64,000 bases of DNA, from positions 3,472,001 through 3,536,000 of the forward strand of contig NC_073356.2 of assembly GCF_027580225.2 (NCBI RefSeq), given 5' to 3'. The translations under genes were made by a program, and so were the position numbers. The stretch is from Misgurnus anguillicaudatus. Its lineage: Eukaryota > Chordata > Actinopteri > Cypriniformes > Cobitidae. The notes under the pieces are model-generated. The model was not told the origin of the DNA and did not search any database. It saw nothing but the letters and a program-made list of their open reading frames with translations. Positions 35,758 through 45,947 of the stretch are shown one piece after another; positions within the stretch are counted from its first letter, which is position 1; each line of letters starts with the position of its first letter.

Positions 35758-36789
35758 GATGTTTACAAAAATACAAATATCTCAGCTTTTTATTTAAAAT
35801 GTTGTATTTTTGAAGAAACCTACGCATATTTGAGAGGTGATAATATAGAACAAATGAAGATAGGATGAAACATTTTGTTTGTTTGAAAGCAGAAGGTCTG
35901 TTCTTTCATTTGATATATAATGGTTTTCTGATTGAGCTTGTTGCTCATTTTTATTGCTTCCACCAAAAATTGTACATATGCTTGAGGGTTACTTTTAAGT
36001 CTTTTCTCAGACCCAACTTTATGTCGACTCGGACTTGACTCAGACTCGACCTTCTCTGGTCTCGGTCTTGACTCGAACTTAACCCTGACTCAACCCTCTC
36101 TAGACTCGGTCTTGAAAGAGCTGGTCTCGAATACAACACTGTTCAAAATATTACTCTTTCTGTGTTATAAAATGTAGTTTTAAGAGCTATTTAGTCGAGA
36201 ATATAGATGAATAAACTTCAAATATGTGGTCAGTTATTAAAGATAGCGCCTATATTAAAATTTCCTTTTGGTCATGTGAGTTCCGGGAAATCAACTGGTG
36301 GTCAGCAGCATATACACCAACGAGGACAGCTTTATCTTGGCAAGTCCTTCTGAAATTTTTCGCTGTCTAAGTGCAGCTGCTCTGCCCTCCGGTGTCTGAT
36401 GGTCAAACATAAAATATTCTCTTTGGATATATCTAACTGGCATTTTTGTCTCATCAATTTATTTATTTTTATATAATCTTAACACTGTAGTAAATTACTG
36501 CGCTTTACTTTAACTGGATTTTTTTCTTGTGTTTATTTCATTTTGTACAATCGTTTAGTAGTATTAAAATAAATGGTTTTATAATAAAATAAATAAATAA
36601 ATGTGTTTTATATCAAACTTAATTTTGTAATAAATACATTAATCAGCGTATTCACTTGTTGCCTTTACCACATTAGGGTTTTGCATTTTATATATTTAGT
36701 TAAAAATACATTAAAACAAGAATAGCCAGCCCAGGACTGCACGTATTGGTTAGACTGAATGATGACCTCAAGTACTCTGCTGTTCCATT
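35758..36789. other. Unassigned stretch with a GACTCGG-rich repeat
   Basis: 35995-36135 repeats ACTCGGTCTTGA, GACTCGACCTTCTCTGG and ACTCAACCCTCTCT in the style of a dispersed fish repeat. The remainder is AT-rich with no element ends or coding signal. Confidence 0.4.
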
Positions 36790-36849
36790 TGCAATATAAC
36801 CAGACTCTTGTCCTCCCTAAAAAACCAACAAGAATACTACCCTGGTAAA

Positions 36850-38554
36850 TTTTTCTCTCCTCCCTATCAAGTCACTTACTTTTCCTGTTCGGGTGACTAC
36901 AAAAAATATTTATTTTGATTTAACAGCATTGATCAACTCTGGAGCAGCGCTCAACCTTATTCATAAGGACCTCATTGCCAAATTCAACATTCCAGCTCAA
37001 CTATGCACACCACCTACAAGATCAGTGCAGTAACGATGCACTTATAGAAGATGGAATCATTCAACAGACACAACCCCTTACACTTCAAATGAGATTGTTC
37101 CATCAAGAGGCCATCTCTTTCTATGTCATTGACTCACCCAGACATGAAATCATCCTTGGCTTTCCCTGGTTATCACCCATGATTTAGTTATCTCCTGGCA
37201 TTACAGTGAGCTGACTCAATGATCTGAATTTTGCTTAGCCAATTGCATGCAGTCCACTGTAACCCAACCATGTCTCACTACAAGCATCAAGAGCCCAGAC
37301 ACAAAGCAAATCACAAGGATTCCAGCCTGTTATAATGACCTAATCAAAGTGTTTAGTAAGGCTAAAGCCACAAAACTTCCACCTCATCGACCATGGGACT
37401 CCACCATTGACCTGTTGCCCAATGCAATTCCCCCTAAAAGCAAAGTGTATATCCTATCTCGTAGTGAAACTCAAGCTATGGAGGAATATATAGAAGAGGC
37501 CATGAACTCTGGATTTATCCGCCCTTCAATGTTCAATGTTATCCGCCCTACAGCTGCTGCAGGGTTTTTCTTTGTAGAAAAGAAAGATGGAGGCTTACGC
37601 CTATGTAGTGATTTCAGGGGATTAAATAACGTCACCATCCACTGGTTCCTGACGCCTTAGAACAACTACATAAGGCCAAGATCTGTACCAAACTTGATCT
37701 TAGAAGCACTTACAACTTAATTAAAATCTGTGAAGGGGATGAATTAAAGATGGCCTTCCTCACCAGTAGGGGGCACTATGAATACCTGGTCATGCCCTAT
37801 GGATTGGTTAACGCACCTGCAGTCTTTCAGTTCTTCATTAATGAGATTTTTTGTGAACTTTTGAACCAGTATGTAATGGCTTACATAAACCATATTTTAG
37901 TATATTCCAAGTCTGAAGCAGACCATATTAGCCATGTCAAGACAGTGCTCACTCGTCTTTTGGATAACCAGCTGTATGTAAGGTAAACAGAGGTTCCTAG
38001 GTTTTGCAAACTTCTACAAACGCTTAATTAGAAACTACAGTCAGATTGCTTCTCCTTTAACATCACTTTTAAAAAGCAAACCTGCTAAACTCAAATGGTC
38101 TGAAGAAGCCACAAAAGCTTTCATTAAACTAAAGGACAGTTTTATCATGGTTTCCATCCTTAAGCATCCTGATCCTAATCTCCCCTTTGTGGTTGAAGTA
38201 GATGCCCCTGATTGTGGGATTGGCGCTGTGCTCTCGCAACGTCATGGTCATCCAGTTAAACTCTACCCCTGTGCATTTTTTCTCAAGGAAACTGATGTCA
38301 GCCGAACACAATTATGATGTGGGAAACAAAGAATTGTTATACATGAAGTTATCACAGATCATAAAATCCTGGAGTACATTAGTAATGCCAAACATCTGAA
38401 TCTACATCAAGCTCATTGGTCCCTTTTATTCATATGTTTCCAGTTTTCTGTCACCTACAGACCAGGCAGCAAGAACAGTAAGGCAGACGCCTTGTCCAGA
38501 CGCCACAATCTTTCTACTGAGAGTCTCTCACCTGAGTCTATTCTCTCCCATTAG
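36850..38554 (+). pseudogene. Gypsy protease, reverse transcriptase and RNase H remnant
   Basis: Protease region: [20 protein letters not shown], where the catalytic Asp of the DSG motif reads Asn. Reverse transcriptase: [53 protein letters not shown], and the active-site box reads YINHILVYS where YVDD or YIDD is normal, so both catalytic Asp are lost. RNase [20 protein letters not shown], then [17 protein letters not shown]. Stops and shifts separate the blocks (37178, 37658, 37984). The frame is cut by the LINE at 38556. Confidence 0.88.
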
Positions 38555-38555
38555 G

Positions 38556-41150
38556 CAAGGCAAGGCAAGGCAAGGCAAGGCAAGGCAAGGCAAGTTTATT
38601 TGTATAGCACATTTCATACACAAAGGTCATTCAAAGTGCTTTACATAGAAATGAGAAAACAAAAATCAAAGATACATGAATTTAAAATATCAATTAAAAG
38701 AAAATAAATGTGATTTTAATAAAAAACTGTTTAAATGTGTGAAAAAGAATAAAACAGGAATAAAAGTATAAAACAGTTAAAAATAAGAATAAAAACAATA
38801 GAAATAGAAAATAATTAAAATAGTGCATATATAATATAGTGCAATCAGTTCGGACGCAGCATAGTGCTCATTCAGTAAATGCGTAGCTAAACAGATGTGT
38901 TTTGAGTCTGGATTTGAATGTGGCTACTGTTGGAGCACATCTGATCTCTTCTGGAAGCTGGTTCCAGCTGCGACTGGCATAATAGCTAAAAGCTGACTCT
39001 CCTTGCTTTGAGTGAACCCTTGGTATTTCTAGCTGATGTGATCCTAATGATCTGAGTGATCTGATAGGTTTGTATTCAATGAGCATATCAGCAATGTATT
39101 GAGGTCCTAGTCCACTGAGTGATTTATATACCATTAATAATACTTTAAAATCAATCCTAAATGTAACTGGTAGCCAGTGTAGCGACCTGAGGACCGGTGT
39201 GATATGTTCATATTTTCTGGTTCTGCTCAGAATCCTGGCAGCAGCGTTCTGAATGAGCTGGAGCTGTCTAATGGTCTTTTTGGGAAGGCCAGTGAGGAGG
39301 CCATTACAATAATCCACCCTGCTGGTGATGAAACCATGCACAAGTTTCTCTAAGTCTTGTCTGGAAACAAAGCATCTAATTCTTGCGATGTTTTTGAGAT
39401 GATAGTATGCTGATTTAGTTATTGCTTTGACATGACTACTGAAACTAAGGTCAGACTCCAGAATCACACCAAGATTCCTGACTTGATTTTTAGTTGTTTG
39501 ACCCCTAGCGTCAAGGTATGCATTCACCTTGAGAACTTCATCTTTGTTTCCAAACGCAATGACTTCAGTTTTCTCTTTGTTTAACTGAAGAAAGTTTTGG
39601 CACATCCAACTGTTAACTTCATCAATGCATTTGCACAGGGAGTCAATGGGGCTGTAGTCGTTAGGGGATAGAGCTATGTAGATCTGAGTGTCGTCTGCAT
39701 AACTGTGATAGGCAATTTTGTTCTCTCTCATTATTTGGCTTAGTGGGAGCATATACAGGTTGAACAGGAGTGGCGCAAGAATTGAGCCTTGCGGGACTCC
39801 GCATGTCATGGATGTCCACTCAGATTTATGGCCACCTATACTTACATAATAACCTCTCCCTTCTAAGTATGACTTGAACCATTTCAGGACCACCCCAGAA
39901 AGCCCGACCCAGTTTTCCAGCCTGTCAAGAAGTATGTTGTGATCGACAGTGTCAAAAGCAGCACTGAGGTCGAGTAGCACCAGCACTGATAGTTTGCCTG
40001 TGTCTGTGTTGAGGCGAATATCATTTATTATCTTTATGAGCGCTGTCTCTGTACTGTGGTGTGGTCTGAAACCAGATTGAAAAATGTCAAAGTAAGCATT
40101 AGAAATTAAGAATTTGTTCAGCTGATTGAAAACAACTTTTTCAATGATCTTGCCTATGAAAGGAAGATTTGAGATTGGTCTGTAGTTGCTCAATACAGTG
40201 TTATCTAGGTTGCTCTTTTTCAGGAGGGGCTTAACAACTGCAGTTTTAAGGGACTTTGGAAAAGTGCCAGAGTTAAGTGATGAATTTACCACTTTTAGGA
40301 GATCTGCTTCTAAACAGTTAAAGACACTTTTGAAAAAAGATGTTGGGAGTGTGTCAAGGGCACAGGTTGATGTTTTAAGATGCTGTACTGTTTCTTCCAA
40401 AATTTTACCATCAACTGCTTCGAAATCAGACATCGTAACTACTTTCTGATGTTGTGGTCTGATTTGTCTGACCCCGGCGCAGCTCAAGGATGTGCTGATC
40501 ACCTTTCTGATATTATTGATTTTCTCAGAGAAGAAGTTAGCAAACTCACTACATCTGCTGTCTGAGAGCATTTCACTTGGAATGTGACTTGGTGGGGTTG
40601 TTAGTCTCTCTATAGTAGCAAAAAGAGTGCGTGTGTTATTTATGTTTTTGTTTATAATATTTGAAAAGAAAGTCTGTCTAGCTTTGCCTAGTTCCACACT
40701 GAAAGCACGAAGGCTGTCTTTATAGATATGATAATGGACTACAAGTTTTGTCTTCCGCCACATGCGCTCAGCTTTTCTGCATTGTCTCTTCATATTCTGC
40801 ACCTCTGTTGAGTTTCTCCAAGGTGATTTTTGCCTGCCATTCTTCTTCCTGACTTTTACAGGAGCAATATCATCGATTACACTCTTAACTTTCGAATTAA
40901 AGGAATCAAGGAGAAAATCAACAGAGTCTGCAGATATGCTTGGTGTTAAAGATATAGCCTTCATAAATAGCACACTGGTGTTCTCATTTAAGGATCTCTT
41001 TTTGACAGACACAGATCTAGTTTCAATAGTAGGAGAGATTAATATATCAAAGAAAATACAGAAATGATCAGAGAGTGCTACATCCTTAATAACAACTGAT
41101 GAAATGTTTACACCCTTACTGATAATTAAGTCATCATAGCTCATGTCACT
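38556..41150 (-). mobile_element. L2-like LINE inserted antisense in the gypsy element
   Basis: The 3' end is on the left: a (TTGCC)n tail, read as GGCAA repeats at about 38556-38592, then a 3' UTR. It is 5'-truncated inside the endonuclease domain near 41140. It separates the gypsy RNase H from its integrase. No clear target duplication was found. Because its ORF is still open, it is younger than its host. Confidence 0.9.
38868..41144 (-). CDS. LINE polyprotein, open for 758 codons, N-terminally truncated
   Basis: Non-LTR reverse transcriptase needed for target-primed reverse transcription. Residues 1-35 are the last part of an APE-type endonuclease (VALSDHF at 22-28, with the SDH motif). 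The linker runs from 36 to 300. Reverse transcriptase covers about 300-560: YRPISNLPFIGKI at 321, LDLSAAFDTVDHN at 391, GVPQGSILAPLLF at 449 and YADD at 482-485, all intact. The C-terminal block DYCNGLLTGLP to FKSRLKTHLFSYAF ends normally. Most of the endonuclease is missing, and the ATG probably arises at the insertion junction, so the copy cannot move alone. The family resembles L2/CR1-type LINEs of cyprinids. Confidence 0.9.
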   Translation of the reverse strand: MSYDDLIISKGVNISSVVIKDVALSDHFCIFFDILISPTIETRSVSVKKRSLNENTSVLFMKAISLTPSISADSVDFLLDSFNSKVKSVIDDIAPVKVRKKNGRQKSPWRNSTEVQNMKRQCRKAERMWRKTKLVVHYHIYKDSLRAFSVELGKARQTFFSNIINKNINNTRTLFATIERLTTPPSHIPSEMLSDSRCSEFANFFSEKINNIRKVISTSLSCAGVRQIRPQHQKVVTMSDFEAVDGKILEETVQHLKTSTCALDTLPTSFFKSVFNCLEADLLKVVNSSLNSGTFPKSLKTAVVKPLLKKSNLDNTVLSNYRPISNLPFIGKIIEKVVFNQLNKFLISNAYFDIFQSGFRPHHSTETALIKIINDIRLNTDTGKLSVLVLLDLSAAFDTVDHNILLDRLENWVGLSGVVLKWFKSYLEGRGYYVSIGGHKSEWTSMTCGVPQGSILAPLLFNLYMLPLSQIMRENKIAYHSYADDTQIYIALSPNDYSPIDSLCKCIDEVNSWMCQNFLQLNKEKTEVIAFGNKDEVLKVNAYLDARGQTTKNQVRNLGVILESDLSFSSHVKAITKSAYYHLKNIARIRCFVSRQDLEKLVHGFITSRVDYCNGLLTGLPKKTIRQLQLIQNAAARILSRTRKYEHITPVLRSLHWLPVTFRIDFKVLLMVYKSLSGLGPQYIADMLIEYKPIRSLRSLGSHQLEIPRVHSKQGESAFSYYASRSWNQLPEEIRCAPTVATFKSRLKTHLFSYAFTE

Positions 41151-41845
41151 TGGGACCTAATGGAGGATATCCAATGATCACATCAACAAGAACCACCGCC
41201 TCATAACAGTCCCCCAAACAAACATTATGTACCACAAGCTCTTTGTCTAAAAGTCATGCAATGGGTCCACACATGTCTAAGCTCTGGTCATCCTGGAATT
41301 TCCTGTACCATCCGTCTGTTACAAAACAACTTCTGGTGGCCATCAATGGCTAAGGATGTTACAATCTATGTTAATTCTGGCCATGTCTGTGTGCAATCCA
41401 AGACCCCCAAGGAATTGCCCTCAGGCCTCCTTCAATCACTGCCTACCCCACAACATCCCACTTGTCCATAGACTTCATCACTGACCTGCCCCTCTCAAGT
41501 GGTTTCATGGCTTTTTTGGTAATCATTGATCATTTATCTAAGTCCTGATGTTTGGTTCCCTTAAAAGTCCTACCGACAGCCAAAAAGACAGCACCAGCTC
41601 TATTCTACCATGTCTTTCGGGTTTATTGCATACCAGATGACATTGTTACCGACAGAGGGACCCAATTCACATCTTAGGTCTGGAGAGCCTTCTGCAGGCA
41701 CCTGAATATAAAAATAAGCCTTACATCAGGGTACCGCCCACAATCGAATGGACAAGTGAAACATCAGAACCAAGAGGTACCTTAGAAGCTACTGTAGTTG
41801 TGAACAACACCGGTGGTCAGAATTCCTCCCTTGGGCTGAGTATGC
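41150..41845 (+). pseudogene. Gypsy integrase remnant
   Basis: It resumes after the LINE with VTWDLMEDIQ, then [13 protein letters not shown] and [10 protein letters not shown]. The zinc-binding HHCC element has lost one Cys (SGHVC where SCxxC is expected). Further on, [11 protein letters not shown] and IIDHLSK-like blocks are readable only across frames, followed by [13 protein letters not shown] and [13 protein letters not shown] blocks. A hAT MITE interrupts at 41846. Confidence 0.8.
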
Positions 41846-42486
41846 CAGGCTTGTGCAGAATTCAGAATTGAATTGAGAATGACTCCTAAATTCCAATTCA
41901 ATTCTTGAATTTGAATTGAATTTGAATTTATGTCAAAAACAGGATCTAGAATTACATTTCGAATTTGAATTAAAGGAATCAGAATTGCAAAGAAATTCTC
42001 ATACATATTATACAGTAAGTGAAGTGTTAAAAATAAAGCTTTCAGTCTATGTCAGATATGATTACATTACATATTCTATAAATATATTCGTTTGTACAGA
42101 TTATATTAACAGGAAATGTTTTCCCCCAGCAATTAATTTTAAAAACTCTAGTCACATAACAAATAATTAAGTTTGATTTTTTGCAATTGTAATTTTATGG
42201 AACACGGTGTAACATGACTTCATTTCCCAGAATACTTTAATTTTACCAAGTGTTTAAAATGGTTGCCAAACAATTTTCCAAAGTAACTTTCCTAACACTG
42301 AATGTATGTGAGATTCTTTCTGTTGTGTGACTGTGGAATTTATTTGAATTGCCATGAATTTAATTCCACTTCCTCTCATTCCAATTCAAATTCAACTTCC
42401 TGTAGGGGGGAGTCAATTCAATTCAAATTCCAATTCATGAATTGAATGGAGGCCAATTCTGAAATTCTGAATTGTGCACAAGCCTG
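41846..42486. mobile_element. hAT foldback MITE in the gypsy integrase
   Basis: Ends are CAGGCTTGTGCAGAATTCAG and TGTGCACAAGCCTG, and GAGTATGC flanks both sides (41838-41845 and 42487-42494). The arms are rich in AATTCAATTC and GAATTTGAATT. 641 bp. Cutting it out at the duplication joins the gypsy frame region. Confidence 0.93.
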
Positions 42487-42960
42487 GAGTATGCCCAAAA
42501 CTCCTTGACTCACTCTTCCTTGACCACCCTTGTTCCCTAAGTCTGGTGAACCCAGTCAGTTTTCACTGTGGATGACTGGATCAGGCATAGTAAGAGGGTG
42601 TGGGACAGTGCCCATGTCCGTTTGCAAAAAGCAGTCAGAACACAGGAGTTCCAGGCCAACAGAGGTCTCTATCTTTCCATGTCTCTCTCTTTAAACCGTC
42701 CACCCAGATGCTGACCCCAATGTCGAGAACCAGGAGCCACCACCACCACTGGATGTAGATGGTTCACCAGCTTATAAGGTCAATGAGTTGCTAGATTCAA
42801 GATGCAGAGAGGGTCAGCTCCAATACTTGGTGGACTGGGATTGTTATGGGCCTGAGGAGAGATCATAGGTAGCTGGCAACGACATCCTGGAACTGTCTCT
42901 CATAGAGGACTTTCATTGAGCCAGACCTGATCGACCAGAACCACGACCACGGGGACATCC
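42487..42960 (+). pseudogene. Gypsy integrase C-terminus and chromodomain
   Basis: Motifs [20 protein letters not shown] and [11 protein letters not shown], then a stop, then DILELSLIEDFH and DRPEPRPRGHP. This is the chromodomain that steers chromovirus integration to modified histones. The aromatic Y..W..Y series is present. The polypurine tract and LTR follow at 43000. Confidence 0.85.
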
Positions 42961-42999
42961 ACACTGAGCGTCAGTATGTGCTCCTAGAGGGAGGGGTTC

Positions 43000-43350
43000 T
43001 GTAATGCCAGAATTCTGTGTGTCACTCCCACGCTCTCTGCTCACTCTACAGTCATTTTCTGTTTGGCAGCCATTTTAAAGCATGGCATGACCTAATAGGC
43101 CTTGCAAAGTATTTGCCTGTTTTCTCTGATTACTGATTATTGGATTTCTATTTTGACTTGGCTTCTTATTTGGATTGCTTTTGTTGTTGACCATCTTGCC
43201 TGCCTGTTGACACCTGTTTTTGAATTATCCCTTTACCTGTTTACTAGTATATACTAGTATAAACTATTATTGTGGTTTTGACCCTTTGCCTGGCTTCACA
43301 CTCTATTTGGACTGTTCCTAATAAACTTCAGCACATGGATTCTAATTACA
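43000..43350 (+). repeat. 3' LTR of the gypsy element
   Basis: Begins TGTAATGCCAG and ends TTCTAATTACA, with matching TGTAAT/ATTACA tips. CTAGAGGGAGGGGTTC precedes it as a polypurine tract. AATAAAC lies near the end at about 43319. Confidence 0.85.
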
Positions 43351-44510
43351 ATACATGGATTGATTACAATATGCCAACCTGCAACCTCTTACTGACTGGG
43401 GCTCATCAACTTTTCAGGTTGCGTGGCTACCCAGACCATCAGGATGTTGAAGCTGTTTGTGCGTTAGAGGATTGGTATCAGCACTTTCCACCATCAGCAG
43501 ATGTACACAATTCTTACCATCATGAAGGCATGGCAGAATGAGCAGGCAGGGATTATAAGAGATACTTCTAAATTTGTAGTAAGTGATTGTTAATTGTTAA
43601 AAGATTGTTCAAATATTATTAATGTTTAAACAATAGCATCGCATACCACTCTCAAAATTAAAATAATGTTGAATGGATCCCAGAGTAGGAAAATACATGC
43701 AAGTGACTTTATCTGATGAGGAACCACTTGAAAGAGCTTAAACAAAACAATTAAAACCACTTTGACTTTTTTCAGAACTATATTATCGTAGTGTACACTA
43801 TTTTAACAAACAAATGTAATTTATTTGAATATTCTCTTCTGTCAATGAGTAAGGGCACTGTTTAGTCACATAGGGGTGCAACATCCCCTTAAATCACAAG
43901 AAACCTTTCACTATATAATGTTTTTTCAAACTTTCTGTATGTTGTTTTTACTTCTGGGTGTATTCACATATGTACAACTTGTAATGGGTAGAAATTATAC
44001 TATTTCTACAGTTTTCTCTTGGCAGCACTGCATTTCAACCGCAATGCCAACAGAGATAGATGCCCAAACCATGGTGAGGTGTATTATGCGGTATGCTACT
44101 CAAGTTTCTGCAAATGTGGCTTATAGTCCGCACTGTGAAGAAAAAATCCATCATACGGTAGGAAGTTTCTAAATATCATTAAGTTAGTCAGACTATGAGT
44201 CAGCAATAACTGTGATCTAAACTTGTGCTTCCTTCTCCCAGCAAATGCATCAGCCCTCATGGAGTCTCTTAAGAGTGGAATACTTAAATATGCTGTTCCA
44301 AACTATTATGCAGAATGCACTTTAATTAAATGTTTAATGATATAATTATAATGTGCTGCATGGATAGATTAGATTTTTTTCACAAAAAAGTACACAAGTT
44401 ACATAATTAAATCAACTTCACTTCAATTTCAAAGAACTTTATTTATACGTTAGGAACTTCATTTGTTTTGATTATCAGTGCATGTACAGTACTACAACTC
44501 AGCATAATCT
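43351..44510. other. Unassigned stretch with two modest ORFs
   Basis: An 89-codon ORF at 43272-43541 begins inside the LTR; its tail reads FRLRGYPDHQDVEAV and has no family I recognise. A 98-codon ORF at 43876-44172 contains a hydrophobic run MLFLLLGVFTYVQLV and internal splice-like signals (TTCTCTTGGCAG and ATGGTGAGG). Neither is supported as a gene. Confidence 0.3.
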
Positions 44511-44511
44511 A

Positions 44512-44565
<54 letters not shown>

Positions 44566-44586
44566 GCACGCACACATACACACAAA
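44511..44586. repeat. (CA)n microsatellite
   Basis: A CA tract with CGCACGCACG and AAAC interruptions, about 76 bp. Confidence 0.95.
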
Positions 44587-44719
44587 CATATAGGCAAACA
44601 GTAAATATTTACCAATAGATCGTAATATAAATAGTAACCAAAGCTTGTTAAATACAGTAAATAAATACACAATAAATAAGCATTAGGCATAATAAGCATT
44701 AGGCATTAAAAAAAAAGTT

Positions 44720-45735
44720 GTTACAGTTTTTCTCAATTAATTGATAAAACACTATAACCAGGCGTTTGAACTAAAATTTCAAAACCATAATGCCATTTTT
44801 CAAAAGCACAATCATTTTGCTGAACAATAAACACTACTCCCCTGCTTTAACACATGAGTCAGATTTGGTGAACTTTTACTTAAAAACTCTACACACAAAT
44901 CCCTACATTTCTCAGTGCTTACAACATCTGGTCATATGGAACGCACTAGCATTCAATACTGTTAACTCAAGTCAGCACAGCTTAGCAAACAATTACCAAG
45001 GTGGAAACACTACACTTGAACACACATCAATCAGATCCTTCAATAGATAAATAAAAGGGCCAGAATCAGTTCACTGAGCTTTGGAACAATGGATCCACAG
45101 AGAAATGAAGGAATAGGTTGAAGAGGAGGGAGAGGAAGAGGAGGAGGGAAAGAAGGAGGACTTGGTGAAGGAGGAGGAAGAGGACATGGTGAAGAAATAG
45201 GAAGAGGAGGAGGACGTGGTGAAGGAGTAGGAAGAGAAGGAGGACATGTTGAAGGAGGAGAAAGAGGAGGAGGACGTGGTAAAAGAGGAGGAGGGAGACG
45301 AAGGGCAAGGTGACAAGCAGTCTCAGATGAAATTCGGGCCACTCTAGCTGACCATGTCCTTGTCCATTATATGACTATGAGGGACCCTGAGCGACGAGTA
45401 AAGCCTAATTTGAGTCGCTTCACTGTTGCCTCCATCTTCAGAGCCTTCAGGGAGGAAAACAGATAGGTGTATTTACAGTAAGACTGCTCTGTACAGTAAC
45501 TTTAGTGTGCATACACTATTGGACTATGCTACTGAAATAAAGAAGTGCATAAAATGGTCTTCCATAGAGATAGACATATCAGTAGATGAATGCCAGGGGT
45601 GGATCATGAAAGAGGATTTTACCCTCGCTGTTTGGCTAGGACCAATATAGCCTGTGATGTGGATGAGATTCTCTGGCCTGACACAGAACAAAGACGGGAT
45701 GTTGAGGCAGAATATTTAAAAAAAAAAATGTTTTA
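44720..45735 (+). pseudogene. Tc1/mariner-like (IS630-type) transposase with internal deletion
   Basis: The N-terminal half starts near 45091 with MDPQRNEGIG, a long Gly-Arg-Glu-rich repeat (45115-45320, GGAGGA-type purine repeats) with stops, then VSDEIRATLADHVLVHY, RRVKPNLSRFTV and SIFRAFREEN, a helix-turn-helix DNA-binding region. The next recognisable part is the extreme C-terminus at about 45630-45715 (NIACDVDEILWPDTEQ). The DDE/D catalytic core between them is missing and replaced by about 150 bp of unrelated-looking sequence. The flanks carry CAGTTTTTCTCAATTAATTG and TTTTACAGTTG. The Pro-rich ORFs on the other strand are shadows of the Gly-Arg repeat. Confidence 0.75.
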
Positions 45736-45947
45736 CAGTTGTGCTGTGTAGCACATGAATGAATAAAAATGTGCTAATGCAGTAGTATTGAAACACTTTA
45801 TATCCAAATGTCAAAAAACTTACTAAAATCAACAAACAGCACCAATAAAGCATCATTCTTACAGATCATTAACTAAAAAAAGTTGGTTTAGGGTTTAGTT
45901 ACTCTTTAAGCAACCAAGAAAAATTAAGAAAAAGCTAAAATATGGAA

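Larger units (their letters stand above)
36790..43350 (+). mobile_element. Decayed Ty3/gypsy chromodomain retrotransposon, 5' end missing
   Basis: In order: protease, reverse transcriptase, RNase H, [LINE insertion 38556-41150], integrase, [hAT MITE 41846-42486], chromodomain, polypurine tract and a 351-bp 3' LTR. The 5' LTR and gag are not visible upstream, so it is truncated. Many stops and shifts show age. The domain order with a C-terminal chromodomain places it with chromoviruses such as the Tf1/sushi group. Confidence 0.88.

Noticed and set aside
43876..44172. 98-codon ORF with a signal-peptide-like hydrophobic run
   Set aside because: No recognisable family, no Kozak or splice support beyond chance, and AT-rich context.
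45040..45342. Pro/Ser/Leu-rich ORFs on the minus strand
   Set aside because: They are antisense shadows of the GGAGGA purine repeat in the transposase head.
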